Origin: Actinomycetota bacterium
Lineage (GTDB): Bacteria > Actinomycetota > Actinomycetes > Propionibacteriales > Nocardioidaceae
Reading direction: 5' to 3'
Length of the DNA: 56,208 nt
Assembly (NCBI GenBank): GCA_009701885.1
Contig: WLJH01000025.1
Location: 1 to 56,208 of the forward strand
Both the position numbers and the translations under genes were made by a program. Below are positions 1-7,234 of this stretch, piece by piece (the stretch's first letter is position 1; each line of letters starts with the position of its first letter). The notes beneath the pieces are model-generated. The model had not been told where the DNA came from. It worked only from the letters and a program-made list of their open reading frames with translations, and made no database searches.

Positions 1-82
1 GATCCTCAGGTAGCCAGTCGGCCATGTTCGGCGGGAGCAGGAACTCCTGATCCCGCACGACTGGGCGATACGAACGAGCCAT
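1..82 (-). CDS. IS1182-type transposase, N-terminus only (cut by window edge)
   Basis: Reading the minus strand from an ATG at 82 gives 27 open codons that run off the left edge. They encode MARSYRPVVRDQEFLLPPNM followed by ADWLPED. This matches the usual opening of IS1182-type transposases: an aromatic-RP segment, then a DQ-hydrophobic-LLPP segment, then a WLPE/D motif. Codon choice is looser than in the neighbours (for example CGT, TAT, CTA), as expected for a mobile gene. It points away from the tad operon and lies 276 bp beyond the tadC stop. The catalytic DDE residues are outside the window, so whether the element is intact cannot be judged. The family call rests on this short stretch only. 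Confidence 0.6.
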   Translation of the reverse strand, partial: MARSYRPVVRDQEFLLPPNMADWLPED

Positions 83-229
83 GCCCAAGTATTTCGCCCC
101 AGCCGCAAAAACGGGCCGATCTCGCCCGGCGATTTGCAACAGCCACCTGGTTCAACCCAAACACCACACAAGCCGCTCCCGGAGCGGCAGGAGCGGCAGG
201 AGCCGCGGGCGGCCGGGCCGCACGGGAGC

Positions 230-293
230 GAGCCGCACAGGACCGAGCCCCACGGAACCGAGCCCCACGGAAGGAGCCGCACAGGACCGAGCC
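230..293. repeat. short direct repeats between tadC and the transposase
   Basis: A 20-bp unit (GAGCCGCACAGGACCGAGCC) occurs at 230-249 and again at 274-293. Between them a 15-bp unit (ACCGAGCCCCACGGA) is perfectly duplicated in tandem at 242-256 and 257-271. I see no convincing gene in 83-358. The base composition falls from GC-rich to mixed around 100-175, where the outer end of the insertion sequence probably lies, but its terminal repeat cannot be defined without the other end. Confidence 0.7.
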
Positions 294-358
294 GTGGGAG
301 CGGGCCGCGCGACGGCGGCGGCCCAGTGGCGGGCGGAGGCGCACCGTCCCCCGCGGGC

Positions 359-1096
359 TCACCAGAGGTCGCCGAGGAGCGTGGCGGCCAGCGGGACGAT
401 GCCCAGCACCACGAAGGCGGGGAGCAGGCACAGCCCCAGGGGCACGGCGGCGCGCACGCCGACCTGGCGGGCGCGGTCCTCCACGCCGGCGCGGGCCTGC
501 TCGGCAAGCTGCTCGGCGAGCAGGTGGACGACGCGGGCGACCGGCGTACCCGTGTCATGGGCCCGGCCCAGGGCCCGGCCGAGCGGCGCGAGGGCCGGGT
601 CGCGGCCGAGCGCTCGCCAGACCTCGGCGGGGTCGGCGCCGAGCCCGAGCGCGTGCGTGTGGGCGAGCAGCCGCTCCCCGGCCGGTCCCGGGAGGGCCGC
701 TCCGGCCCGGCGGACGGCCGCCACCGGGTCGGCGCCCGACCGGAGGGCGTCGGCGACCAGCCCCACCAGATGCGGCAGGTCGGCGGCGGCACGGCGCCGG
801 TCCCGCCGCTCTGCCGAGGACTCCCCTCGCCCCGCCAGCGTCCACACCGCGGCCGCGGCCGCCAGCCCGACGAGCACTCCCCCGGTCGGACCGAGCACCG
901 CCCGCCCCAGCGTCAGCCCGGCGACGACGGCCAGCACGGCGGCCGGCGCCCGGTGGCGGCGTACGTCGGCGGGTGGGCGCGGCTCCGGGTCGGACCCGGC
1001 AGCGGTGCCGGCGACGAGCGTGGGGCCGCCCGGCCTGACGGCCAGCAGCAGTGCCACGGCGACCGCGCCCCCGGCCAGGAGGCTCCACCCCGTCAC
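359..1096 (-). CDS. tadC: TadC-like type II secretion F-family membrane protein
   Basis: This 245-residue protein starts at a GTG at 1096. It has hydrophobic segments at about residues 5-30 and 48-85, then a soluble helical region with the GLGADPAEVWRAL and GRALGRAHDTGTPV pieces typical of the T2SSF/GspF domain, and closing membrane helices. GspF-family proteins form the inner-membrane platform that the secretion ATPase acts on. In Tad/Flp pilus systems a TadB-TadC pair does this job. It is the last visible gene of the minus-strand run ssd-tadA-tadB-tadC, 55 bp after tadB. In most actinobacteria small TadE-type and DUF4244 pilin genes follow directly. Here a repeat tract and a transposase follow instead, so the pilin genes are either beyond the insertion or lost. 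Confidence 0.8.
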   Translation of the reverse strand: MTGWSLLAGGAVAVALLLAVRPGGPTLVAGTAAGSDPEPRPPADVRRHRAPAAVLAVVAGLTLGRAVLGPTGGVLVGLAAAAAVWTLAGRGESSAERRDRRRAAADLPHLVGLVADALRSGADPVAAVRRAGAALPGPAGERLLAHTHALGLGADPAEVWRALGRDPALAPLGRALGRAHDTGTPVARVVHLLAEQLAEQARAGVEDRARQVGVRAAVPLGLCLLPAFVVLGIVPLAATLLGDLW

Positions 1097-1151
1097 AGCG
1101 CGTCCCCGGCGGGTCGCCGAGCCGATGTCCCCCGCGGGCGGCCGCCGAAGC

Positions 1152-1958
1152 TCATGTCGACACCGCCCCGCGAGCCAGCAGCTCGACCCAGGTCAGCCCG
1201 AGCAGCAGCAGCCCGAGGCCCACCCCGAGGCAGGCCCAGCCCACCGGACCGGCGAGCAGCCAGGCCAGCGGGTGCTGCCCCGCACCGGACCCCATCAGCC
1301 AGGCCAGCACCGGCAGCCCGGCGACGAGCCGACCCGTGGCCCGGGCCGAGGCGAGCTCGGAGTCGACGGCGCGCCGGGTCGCGGCGGCGGCGCGGAGGTC
1401 GGCGGCGACCCGGTGCAGGGCCAGCGACAGCCCCTGCCCCGTGCGACCCGACACCTGCCACGCCGCGGCCACCAGGCGCAGCCCGTCGGCACCGGCCCTC
1501 CCGGCCGCCACCGCGCGCCACGCGGTCGGCACGTCCGCTCCGACCCGGTGTGCGGACAGCACCGGGCGCAGGTCGGGCCACTCCGAGGCGGCACGGGCCA
1601 GCGCCCGCTCGGCGCTCGCGCCCGCGGCGAGGTCGTCGGCGATCGCCTCGCAGGTCTCACGGGTGCGCTCGCCCGCGTGGGCGGCGGCCCGCGCGTCACG
1701 GCGCAGCCCGAGAAGCACCGCCACTGCGCCCATGGCCGCCGTCGAGAGCAGGCCGAGCACCACGACACGGCCGGGCAGCCCGAGCGGCAGCACCACGACG
1801 CCCGCGACCACCCCCGCGACCGGGACGAGGACGCGGGCACGCCGGGTCGCAGCAGCCGCACGCGGGACGGCTCCGCCGGGCAGTCGCCCGCCCCCGGGCA
1901 CGAGCAGCGCCACGCACCCGGCCGCCAGCAGCGCGGCGACGACGCCGGCGCCGGTCAC
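1152..1958 (-). CDS. tadB: TadB-like type II secretion F-family membrane protein
   Basis: This 268-residue protein starts with a GTG whose last bases overlap the tadA stop (GTGA at 1955-1958), so the two are translationally coupled. It opens with a hydrophobic helix (residues about 5-25) and a second helix pair at 45-85. The T2SSF core follows (GASAERALARAASEWPDLRP, residues about 112-131), and two C-terminal helices sit near residues 208-258. Like TadC it would form part of the inner-membrane platform of a Tad-type pilus or secretion machine driven by TadA. The reduced size compared with proteobacterial TadB is normal for the short actinobacterial system beside ssd. Confidence 0.82.
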   Translation of the reverse strand: MTGAGVVAALLAAGCVALLVPGGGRLPGGAVPRAAAATRRARVLVPVAGVVAGVVVLPLGLPGRVVVLGLLSTAAMGAVAVLLGLRRDARAAAHAGERTRETCEAIADDLAAGASAERALARAASEWPDLRPVLSAHRVGADVPTAWRAVAAGRAGADGLRLVAAAWQVSGRTGQGLSLALHRVAADLRAAAATRRAVDSELASARATGRLVAGLPVLAWLMGSGAGQHPLAWLLAGPVGWACLGVGLGLLLLGLTWVELLARGAVST

Positions 1959-3109
1959 GCCCGCTCGAGCACGTGCGCGAGCCGCTCCAGCCCCGGACCG
2001 TCGACGACCCGCCCCGACTCCACCCGCACCCCGGTGAGCATCCGCACGGAGCCGTCCCCGGTGCGCTCGGGCACCGCCACCTCCTCCACGCGTCGTACGC
2101 CGTCCCGCCCCCGTCGCAGGTGCAGGACCGCCTCGACGCCCGCCGCGAGCTGGCTGTGCGCGGCGGCCCGGTCCAGCCCGGCGGCCAGGGCGAGCGCCTC
2201 CACGCGGGCGGGGACGTCGGCGGCGGTGTTGGCGTGCAGGGTGCCGCAGCCGCCCTCGTGGCCGGTGTTGAGCGCGGCGAGCAGCTCGACCACCTCGGCG
2301 CCGCGCACCTCGCCGACGACGATCCGGTCCGGGCGCATCCGCAGCGCCTGTCGCACGAGGGTCCGCAGGTCGAGGGCGCCGGCCCCCTCGAGGTTGGCCG
2401 GCCGGGCCTCGAGGGAGACCACGTGGGGGTGGTCGGGTCGCAGCTCGGCGGCGTCCTCCACCACGACGATCCGCTGCTCGGGCGGGACCAGCCCCAGCAG
2501 CGTCGCGAGCACGGTCGTCTTGCCGCTGCCGGTGCCGCCGGAGACGAGGAACGCCGCGCGCGAGGCCACGAGCGCCCGCAGCAGCCGGGCCACCGGTGGC
2601 GGTGCGGCACCGGAGGCGACCAGCTGGTCGAGCGTCAGCGAGCGGCGCGGAGGCACCCGCAGCGAGATCGAGGTGCCCGGGCTCGCGACCGGCGAGAGCA
2701 CCGCGTGGAAGCGGGTGCCGTCGGGCAGCCGCAGGTCCACGCAGGGCGAGGCGTCGTCGAGGCGGCGACCGCCCAGGGACGCCAGCCGCTGCGCGAGCCG
2801 TCGTACTGCCTCCTCCTCACCGAGGTCGACCCGGCTGCGCTCCAGTCCCTGGCCGCGGTCGACGTAGACGGCCGAGGCGCCGTTGACGAGCACGTCGGTG
2901 ACCCCGGGCAGCGCGAGCAGGTCCTCGAGCGGGCCTGCGCCGGCCACGTCGCGCAGCAGCCGGGCGTGCACGGCGAGCACGGTGTCGTGACCGACCGGCC
3001 CGGCGTCCTGCCTCAGGGCGGTTGCGACCGCCTGCGCGGTGAGCGGGCCCGGGTGGGCCGCCAGCCGGGCACGGACGCGCTCGACGAGGTCGGGGGCGGG
3101 AGCGCTCAC
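1955..3109 (-). CDS. tadA: TadA/CpaF-type secretion ATPase
   Basis: This 384-residue type II/IV secretion ATPase hydrolyses ATP to drive pilus assembly or secretion through TadB/TadC. I see Walker A GGTGSGKTT at residues 191-199, an acidic Asp-box EDAAEL at 218-223, Walker B around RIVVGEVRG at 262-270, and a His-box GHEGGCGTLHA at 283-293. The N-terminal domain (about 1-150) carries the usual TDVLVNG segment at 71-77. The reading frame is open much farther upstream, but I chose the GTG at 3109 because it overlaps the ssd stop (GTGA) and gives the normal start of short actinobacterial TadA proteins. Established families: T2SSE, and the helicase/secretion-neighbourhood TadA group. Confidence 0.9.
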   Translation of the reverse strand: MSAPAPDLVERVRARLAAHPGPLTAQAVATALRQDAGPVGHDTVLAVHARLLRDVAGAGPLEDLLALPGVTDVLVNGASAVYVDRGQGLERSRVDLGEEEAVRRLAQRLASLGGRRLDDASPCVDLRLPDGTRFHAVLSPVASPGTSISLRVPPRRSLTLDQLVASGAAPPPVARLLRALVASRAAFLVSGGTGSGKTTVLATLLGLVPPEQRIVVVEDAAELRPDHPHVVSLEARPANLEGAGALDLRTLVRQALRMRPDRIVVGEVRGAEVVELLAALNTGHEGGCGTLHANTAADVPARVEALALAAGLDRAAAHSQLAAGVEAVLHLRRGRDGVRRVEEVAVPERTGDGSVRMLTGVRVESGRVVDGPGLERLAHVLERA

Positions 3110-4155
3110 GCCGCCCGCCCGAGCAGCGAGGTGCGCGTCAGCACCGCGGCCGCGGCCCGGCCGAGCTGGCCGCGGTGGTGCCGCACCGGCCCGAGCCCGA
3201 GGTCGACCGCCTCGTCGAGCCCGCGCTGCCGGGTCATCCGAGCCAGCACCGGGAGCCCGGTCGCGCGGGCGACCGCCTCCTCGTCGGCCTCGCGACCCAC
3301 CAGCACCAGCCCGGCCCGACCCGGGTCGTCCAGCGCCGCGCAGGCCCGAACCGTTGAGGCCACGCCCACCACCGTCGCCGGCACCAGGACGACCACCAGG
3401 TCGCAGCGCGCGAGGAGTCCCGCGCGGTCGTCCCGGCTGCGGGCGAGGTCGACCACGACCAGGTCGTGGCCGCGACGGGCCGCCTCGACCACCTCCGCGA
3501 GCTGGTCGTCGTCGGGCAGCCTCGGCAGCTGGGCCCCGCGCCAGGTCAGGACGCCGAGGGGTCCGCGCCGCGGCACCCCCTCGCGCAGGTCGCGGGCCGA
3601 GAGCCGACCCCGCGAGGTCGTCAGCACCTCCCAGCCCACCCCCTGCCCCTGCTCCACGCCGAGCACCCGGTCGAGCCCCGGGCCCAGCGGGTCGGCGTCG
3701 ACCACCAGCACCGGTCCCTGGTGTGCGGCCAGCTGCCCGAGCGCCGCGGCGAAGGTGGTCGCGCCCGCGCCGCCGGCGCCCCCCAGCACGCCCACGACGG
3801 CCCCGCCCCGCGTCGCCTCCTCGAGGTCCCCGAGCGCCGTGGCCAGCCAGCCGCTGCCGCTCGGCAGCTCGACGACCTCGCCGACACCCAGGTCGAGGGC
3901 GGGGCGCAGCAGCCCCGGAGGAAGCGGACCGCTGCTCACCAGCACGACCCCTGCACGACGCGGTGGACGCAGCGCGGCTGCCTGCTCGACGAGGTCGGCC
4001 CCCACGAGCACGAGCGGCGGCCCGTGCCAGCGGCGCAGCAGCCCGCCGGCGTCGGCCGTCACGACCGGGCTGGTGCCCACGGACGCGGCGAGACGCTGCA
4101 CCTCCTCGGCGAGGTGGGCGTCGGCGGTGGCGAGCAGCGGGGCGGGGCGGTCCAT
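3106..4155 (-). CDS. ssd: Ssd/CpaE-like septum-site ParA-family protein (TadZ-like)
   Basis: This 349-residue protein belongs to the CpaE/TadZ/MinD-like group found beside actinobacterial tad genes (M. tuberculosis Rv3660c, Ssd). The N-terminal third resembles a receiver-like domain. The C-terminal part is a P-loop ATPase whose Walker A is degenerate (GGAGGAGATT, residues 125-134, with Ala where the usual Lys should be), followed by VVDADP at 151-156. Family knowledge: these proteins localise the Tad machine or influence septum placement. The missing P-loop lysine argues for weak or absent ATP hydrolysis, as in other Ssd proteins. It is the first gene of the minus-strand operon and its stop overlaps the tadA start. 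The start is the ATG at 4155. Confidence 0.85.
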   Translation of the reverse strand: MDRPAPLLATADAHLAEEVQRLAASVGTSPVVTADAGGLLRRWHGPPLVLVGADLVEQAAALRPPRRAGVVLVSSGPLPPGLLRPALDLGVGEVVELPSGSGWLATALGDLEEATRGGAVVGVLGGAGGAGATTFAAALGQLAAHQGPVLVVDADPLGPGLDRVLGVEQGQGVGWEVLTTSRGRLSARDLREGVPRRGPLGVLTWRGAQLPRLPDDDQLAEVVEAARRGHDLVVVDLARSRDDRAGLLARCDLVVVLVPATVVGVASTVRACAALDDPGRAGLVLVGREADEEAVARATGLPVLARMTRQRGLDEAVDLGLGPVRHHRGQLGRAAAAVLTRTSLLGRAA

Positions 4156-4254
4156 GGGTCCAGGCTGGCGCGCGACGGCGCCCGTGCGGCGGCGTACGCA
4201 ACGAGGTGTGGAGGAGCCCGCGCGCGGCCACCCCTGTGCAGGAACCGCGGCCCG

Positions 4255-4260
4255 TATGCT
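4255..4260 (+). promoter_or_regulatory. -10 box of leaderless HAD gene
   Basis: TATGCT lies exactly 7 nt before the ATG at 4268. This places the expected transcription start on or next to the start codon. It also argues against the in-frame ATG at 4256, which lies inside the box. Confidence 0.5.
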
Positions 4261-4267
4261 CGACGAC

Positions 4268-5056
4268 ATGCCCGCTGCGGCCTTCTTCGACCTCGACAAG
4301 ACGATCATCGCCAAGTCGAGCACCCTGGCCTTCAGCAGGCCCTTCCAGGCCGGGGGGCTCATCTCCCGGCGGGCGGTGCTGCGCTCGGCGTACGCCCAGT
4401 TCATGTACCTCGTCGGCGGCGCCGACCACGACCAGATGGAGAAGCTGCGCCAGTTCATGTCGCAGCTGTGCGCGGGCTGGGACGTGCAGACGGTGCGCGA
4501 CATCGTCGCCGAGACCCTGCACGACGTCGTGGACCCGCTGGTCTACGAGGAGGCCGTGGAGCTGATGGAGGCCCACCGCGCGGACGGCCTCGAGGTCGTC
4601 ATCGTCTCAGCCTCCGGCACCGAGGTCGTCGAGCCGATCGGCTCCCTGCTGGGCGCGGACTCCGTCATCGCCACCCGGCTCGAGGTCGAGGACGGCCGCT
4701 ACACCGGCGAGATCGAGACCTACATGTACGCCGAGGAGAAGGCGATCGCGATCCGCGAGCTCGCCGAGCGGCGCGGCTGGGACCTCGCCGACTGCTACGC
4801 CTACAGCGACTCCGTCACCGACGTCCCCATGCTCGAGGCGGTCGGCCACCCGCACGCGGTCAACCCCGACAAGGACCTGCGTCGGCACGCCGTCGAGCAG
4901 GAGTGGCCGGTGCTGGTCTTCGACAAGCCGGTCGCCCTGCGCTCCCGGGTCCCCGTCCCGTCCCGACCCACGCTCGCCGCGCTGGCCGTGGGTGGGGCGG
5001 TCGCGGTCGGCGGCGTCTGGTGGGCCGGCGCCCGGCGGCGTACGACGGGGGCCTGA
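4268..5056 (+). CDS. HAD subfamily IB phosphatase (Rv3661-like)
   Basis: This 262-residue haloacid-dehalogenase phosphatase has motif I DLDKT at residues 8-12 (nucleophile D8, acid D10), motif II VSASG near 110, and motif III/IV YAYSDSVTDVPML in the last third. A C-terminal hydrophobic helix (about 240-255) is followed by Arg residues, suggesting membrane anchoring. The family (HAD-IB, SerB-like) removes phosphate from small molecules; the substrate of this group is not established. It is divergent from ssd, the same neighbour pair as Rv3660c/Rv3661 in mycobacteria. I chose the ATG at 4268 because of its leaderless-type spacing to TATGCT. An ATG at 4256 would add four residues. Confidence 0.85.
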   Translation: MPAAAFFDLDKTIIAKSSTLAFSRPFQAGGLISRRAVLRSAYAQFMYLVGGADHDQMEKLRQFMSQLCAGWDVQTVRDIVAETLHDVVDPLVYEEAVELMEAHRADGLEVVIVSASGTEVVEPIGSLLGADSVIATRLEVEDGRYTGEIETYMYAEEKAIAIRELAERRGWDLADCYAYSDSVTDVPMLEAVGHPHAVNPDKDLRRHAVEQEWPVLVFDKPVALRSRVPVPSRPTLAALAVGGAVAVGGVWWAGARRRTTGA

Positions 5057-5087
5057 CCCTCCACGCCAGCCGAAGGGCCCGAAGATG

Positions 5088-5267
5088 CTGGTGGCCCCCG
5101 GGGTCATACGCCCCGGAGGCCACCGCTGACACGAGACCCGCCTGGCTACCAGGCGTGCATCTTCGACTTGCTGCCGCGGGAGTATCCCGACTCGACAGGC
5201 ACCCTCTTCGAGAGGGTCGATCGCCGCGTGGGTACCGCGGGTCTCGTGTACGTCTTGTGGAGTTGTG
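5088..5267 (-). ncRNA. candidate Ms1/6S-like structured RNA
   Basis: The gene-free stretch between the HAD gene and the Rv3662c-like gene is the locus where mycobacteria encode Ms1 (MTS2823), an abundant RNA that binds core RNA polymerase. Streptomyces has a 6S-like RNA (scr3559) at the matching place. Here a 13-bp closing stem (5129-5141 with 5237-5249) encloses about 95 nt containing hairpins at 5141-5153, 5177-5189 (CGGGA-gta-TCCCG) and 5201-5217 (ACCCTCT-tcg-AGAGGGT). A sigma70-type promoter at 5274-5302 reads into it on the minus strand, and the hairpin at 5090-5124 would end it after about 180 nt. The structure and promoter are seen directly. The Ms1 identity is inferred from position. 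The strand follows the promoter and is less sure than the locus. Confidence 0.55.
5090..5124. terminator. strong hairpin after the HAD gene, also at the 3' end of the RNA locus
   Basis: GGTGGCC (5090-5096) pairs with GGCCACC (5118-5124), with a nested GGGG/CCCC stem inside. No U-tract follows on either strand, which is common for actinobacterial terminators. It can serve the HAD mRNA on the plus strand and the folded RNA transcribed from the opposite strand. Confidence 0.6.
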
Positions 5268-5273
5268 ACTCCA

Positions 5274-5302
5274 TGTGTACGCCTGTCAGACGAGGGGTGC
5301 AA
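5274..5302 (-). promoter_or_regulatory. sigma70-type promoter of the structured RNA
   Basis: On the minus strand TTGCAC (5302-5297) is followed after exactly 17 nt by TACACA (5279-5274). This is the best consensus-like promoter I find by eye in the window. The start of transcription would be near 5267. Confidence 0.6.
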
Positions 5303-5375
5303 GGGCTACCGGCGAGTCGTCGGGTTGGATCGTTCACCGGTGCGGACCGGGCTTGCGCGCGGGCCGGGGACCGCA

Positions 5376-5416
5376 CTCGAACCAGTGCCGAGTCACGCTC
5401 GAACCAGTGCCGAGTC
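5376..5416. repeat. 22-bp tandem repeat (family C), two units
   Basis: CTCGAACCAGTGCCGAGTC occurs at 5376-5394 and 5398-5416, a period of 22 bp. The reverse complement is nearly the same unit as the tandem repeat after ponA2 (48933-48989), also with period 22. In both places the repeat follows a gene's stop and reads in the same direction relative to that gene. Confidence 0.75.
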
Positions 5417-5444
5417 GGCGATGGACCAGCGCTACGTGAGCGGG

Positions 5445-6164
5445 TCAGCCGCGCAGCGGCGAGGCGTCGGCCCCGGCGGCGAACGCCTCGGGGGCGTAGA
5501 GCAGCCACGCGTGCACGCCGGAGTCGCCACCGGTGGCGTAGCCGCGCAGGTTGGACTCGTAGGCCGCGCGCAGCGCGAGGTGACCGGCCTCGGGGACGGT
5601 GAGCGAGGCCGGGTCGACCCCGCGGGCGACCAGCACCAGGCGCTCGGCGGCGCGGGCGACCAGGCCGTTGTGCGACGGGAAGGGTGCGGCGGTCGCCAGG
5701 TCGGCGTGGACCAGCGCGGCGACGAGCAGGGCGGGGGCGGAGGTGTCGGCCAACAGCAGCTCGGACAGCCCGCGCAACCGCTCGGCGGCAGCGGCGTCGC
5801 GCGGACGGCCGCGCTGCTCCTCGGGCAGCGAGGTGGCGGAGGCGACGGCGTGCAGGCGGGCCAGCGCCTGCAGGGGCGCCCGGCCCAGCACGGGCACCTG
5901 GGAGAGCAGCTCGGTGGAGAGCCGCACCGCGTCGGCGGCGACGCTGTCGCCGGCACCGGACTCGACCTCCTCCCACGTCGAGGTGGATCCCTCGAGCACC
6001 GCCGAGGCGTGCGCGCCGCGCAGCAGCGAGGTGGCGGTCTGCTCGGGCGAGGTACGTCGCAGGCCGCGGTCGCGCAACAGGGCGTCGATGCCGTCGCGGG
6101 TGGCGGCGAAGGCGCTCGGGACGCCCTCGAGCGACACCAGCCAGGACAGGGGGTCGACGCTCAC
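5445..6164 (-). CDS. Fic-like protein with degenerate active site (Rv3662c-like)
   Basis: This 239-residue conserved actinobacterial protein sits at the Rv3662c position. The C-terminal half carries HADLATAAPFPSHNGLVAR (residues 153-171), which lines up with the Fic motif HPFxxGNGxxR, but Ala replaces the catalytic His before PF and the DG/EG pair is altered. Upstream, SAVLEG at 54-59 fits the inhibitory-helix pattern [S/T]xxxE[G/N] of Fic AMP-transferases. I read it as a Fic-fold protein that has probably lost AMP transfer. Databases sometimes label this group oxidoreductase, for which I see no support. The GTG at 6164 has TACCCT 7 nt upstream (6177-6172), a leaderless arrangement. It diverges from the methyltransferase gene with 35 bp between start codons. 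Confidence 0.7.
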   Translation of the reverse strand: MSVDPLSWLVSLEGVPSAFAATRDGIDALLRDRGLRRTSPEQTATSLLRGAHASAVLEGSTSTWEEVESGAGDSVAADAVRLSTELLSQVPVLGRAPLQALARLHAVASATSLPEEQRGRPRDAAAAERLRGLSELLLADTSAPALLVAALVHADLATAAPFPSHNGLVARAAERLVLVARGVDPASLTVPEAGHLALRAAYESNLRGYATGGDSGVHAWLLYAPEAFAAGADASPLRG

Positions 6165-6171
6165 CTGCGAG

Positions 6172-6192
6172 AGGGTATCGGCGCACTAGGGT
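6172..6192. promoter_or_regulatory. back-to-back -10 boxes of two leaderless genes
   Basis: TACCCT on the minus strand (6177-6172) lies 7 nt before the GTG at 6164. TAGGGT on the plus strand (6187-6192) lies 7 nt before the ATG at 6200. The whole divergent control region is therefore only 35 bp long, and the promoters must overlap. Confidence 0.5.
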
Positions 6193-6199
6193 GAGTCCG

Positions 6200-7192
6200 A
6201 TGACCGACCTCCAGCCGGGCACTGATCCCGGGCGCAGCTTCGGGTCCGTGGCCCTCGCCTACGACCGCGGCCGCCCGTCGTACCCCGTCGAGGCCGCGAC
6301 CTGGCTGACCGAGGTCGCCGACGCCGACCTGGGCCGGCCGCTGCGGGTCTTGGAGCTCGGCGCGGGCACCGGCAAGCTGACCGAGGTGCTGGTCTCGCTC
6401 GGCCACGACGTGCACGCCACCGACCCCGACGAGGCGATGCTGGAGGTGCTGCGCGCGCGGCTGCCGCTGGTGCGGGTCAGCGCGACGGGAGCGGAGGACA
6501 TCCCGCTGCCCGACCGCAGCGTCGACGTGGTCGTGGCGGGGCAGGCGTTCCACTGGTTCGACCTCGAGCGTGCGCTGCCGGAGATCAACCGGGTGCTGCG
6601 ACCTGGCGGCCACCTGGGCCTGGTGTGGAACCAGCGCGACGACCGGGTCCCGTGGGTGCGGCGCCTCGGTGGGCTGATCGGCGAGCAGGACCAGCGCGAC
6701 GACCTCGGCCACCCGCTGGAGGAGAGCGGTCTCTTCGGCTGGGTCGAGGACGCCCGGTTCAAGCACCGCCAGCACATCGACCGCGAGACCATCCAGGACC
6801 TCGTCCTCTCCCGCTCGCACGTCGCCGTCCTCGACGAGGCCGGCCGGCAGGCGAAGGTCGCGGAGGTGCTCGCCTTCTACGACGACTACGGCCGCGGCAT
6901 GGACGGCATGCACCTGCCGCTCGTCGCGCGCTGCTTCCGCACCAAGGTGGTCGAGCGCCCCGTGGCCGAGCGGCCCGCCGCCGAGGCGGCTCCGGGCGGC
7001 CGTCCCGACGCCGGCAGCACACGCGACGACGACACGGGCGCCGGCGGAGAGGCGACGTACGACGCATCCGCCGATTCCCCCATGCTCGTCACCACCGGCA
7101 GCATCCCGCGGATCGAGGTCGAGGTGGCCAAGGCCCCGCCGCCGTCGGTGCTCGACGACGACACCGCGATGCTGCTCATCGACTTCCGCTGA
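6200..7192 (+). CDS. class I SAM-dependent methyltransferase
   Basis: This 330-residue protein has the SAM-binding motif I VLELGAGTGKL at residues 50-60, an acidic motif HATDPDEAML near 77-86, and the Methyltransf_11 pattern VDVVVAGQAFHWFDLERALPEINRVLRPGG spread over roughly 110-140. It resembles the UbiE/Tam-like small-molecule methyltransferases; the substrate is unknown. The catalytic domain ends near residue 245. The last 85 residues are a Pro/Ala/Asp-rich, probably disordered tail closing with a short conserved-looking end (AMLLIDFR). The ATG at 6200 has TAGGGT 7 nt upstream. A histidine-kinase gene starts 42 bp after its stop and may be co-transcribed. Confidence 0.85.
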   Translation: MTDLQPGTDPGRSFGSVALAYDRGRPSYPVEAATWLTEVADADLGRPLRVLELGAGTGKLTEVLVSLGHDVHATDPDEAMLEVLRARLPLVRVSATGAEDIPLPDRSVDVVVAGQAFHWFDLERALPEINRVLRPGGHLGLVWNQRDDRVPWVRRLGGLIGEQDQRDDLGHPLEESGLFGWVEDARFKHRQHIDRETIQDLVLSRSHVAVLDEAGRQAKVAEVLAFYDDYGRGMDGMHLPLVARCFRTKVVERPVAERPAAEAAPGGRPDAGSTRDDDTGAGGEATYDASADSPMLVTTGSIPRIEVEVAKAPPPSVLDDDTAMLLIDFR

Positions 7193-7234
7193 GCCGGCAC
7201 CGATGACGCGCTCGAGACCGCGTGGCGGCGCCCG

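Noticed and set aside
6..431. 141-codon minus-strand frame between tadC and the left edge
   Set aside because: It overlaps the tadC 3' end and the transposase start in other frames and reads through the direct repeats as low-complexity Arg/Ala. It shows no pilin-like features.
4156..4267. 6C RNA (mycobacterial B11) expected between ssd and the HAD gene
   Set aside because: I looked for paired hairpins with runs of six C on both strands and found none.
81..5056. very long open frames on the plus strand across the tad genes
   Set aside because: They are antisense to tadC-tadB-tadA-ssd, are Arg/Pro/Ala-rich without domain patterns, and result from high GC leaving few stop codons.
5101..5260. 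tRNA- or tmRNA-like fold in the HAD downstream region
   Set aside because: The arms do not fit a cloverleaf, no TTCAAAT-type T-loop is present, and no tag-peptide frame ending in LAA is found.
5146..5274. 42-codon open frame on the minus strand (ATG to TAG) overlapping the folded RNA
   Set aside because: It shows some third-position GC bias, but its ATG overlaps the -10 box so the visible promoter would start transcription inside it. It has no ribosome-binding site, and the same bases form long-range stems. I prefer an RNA gene; a peptide remains possible.
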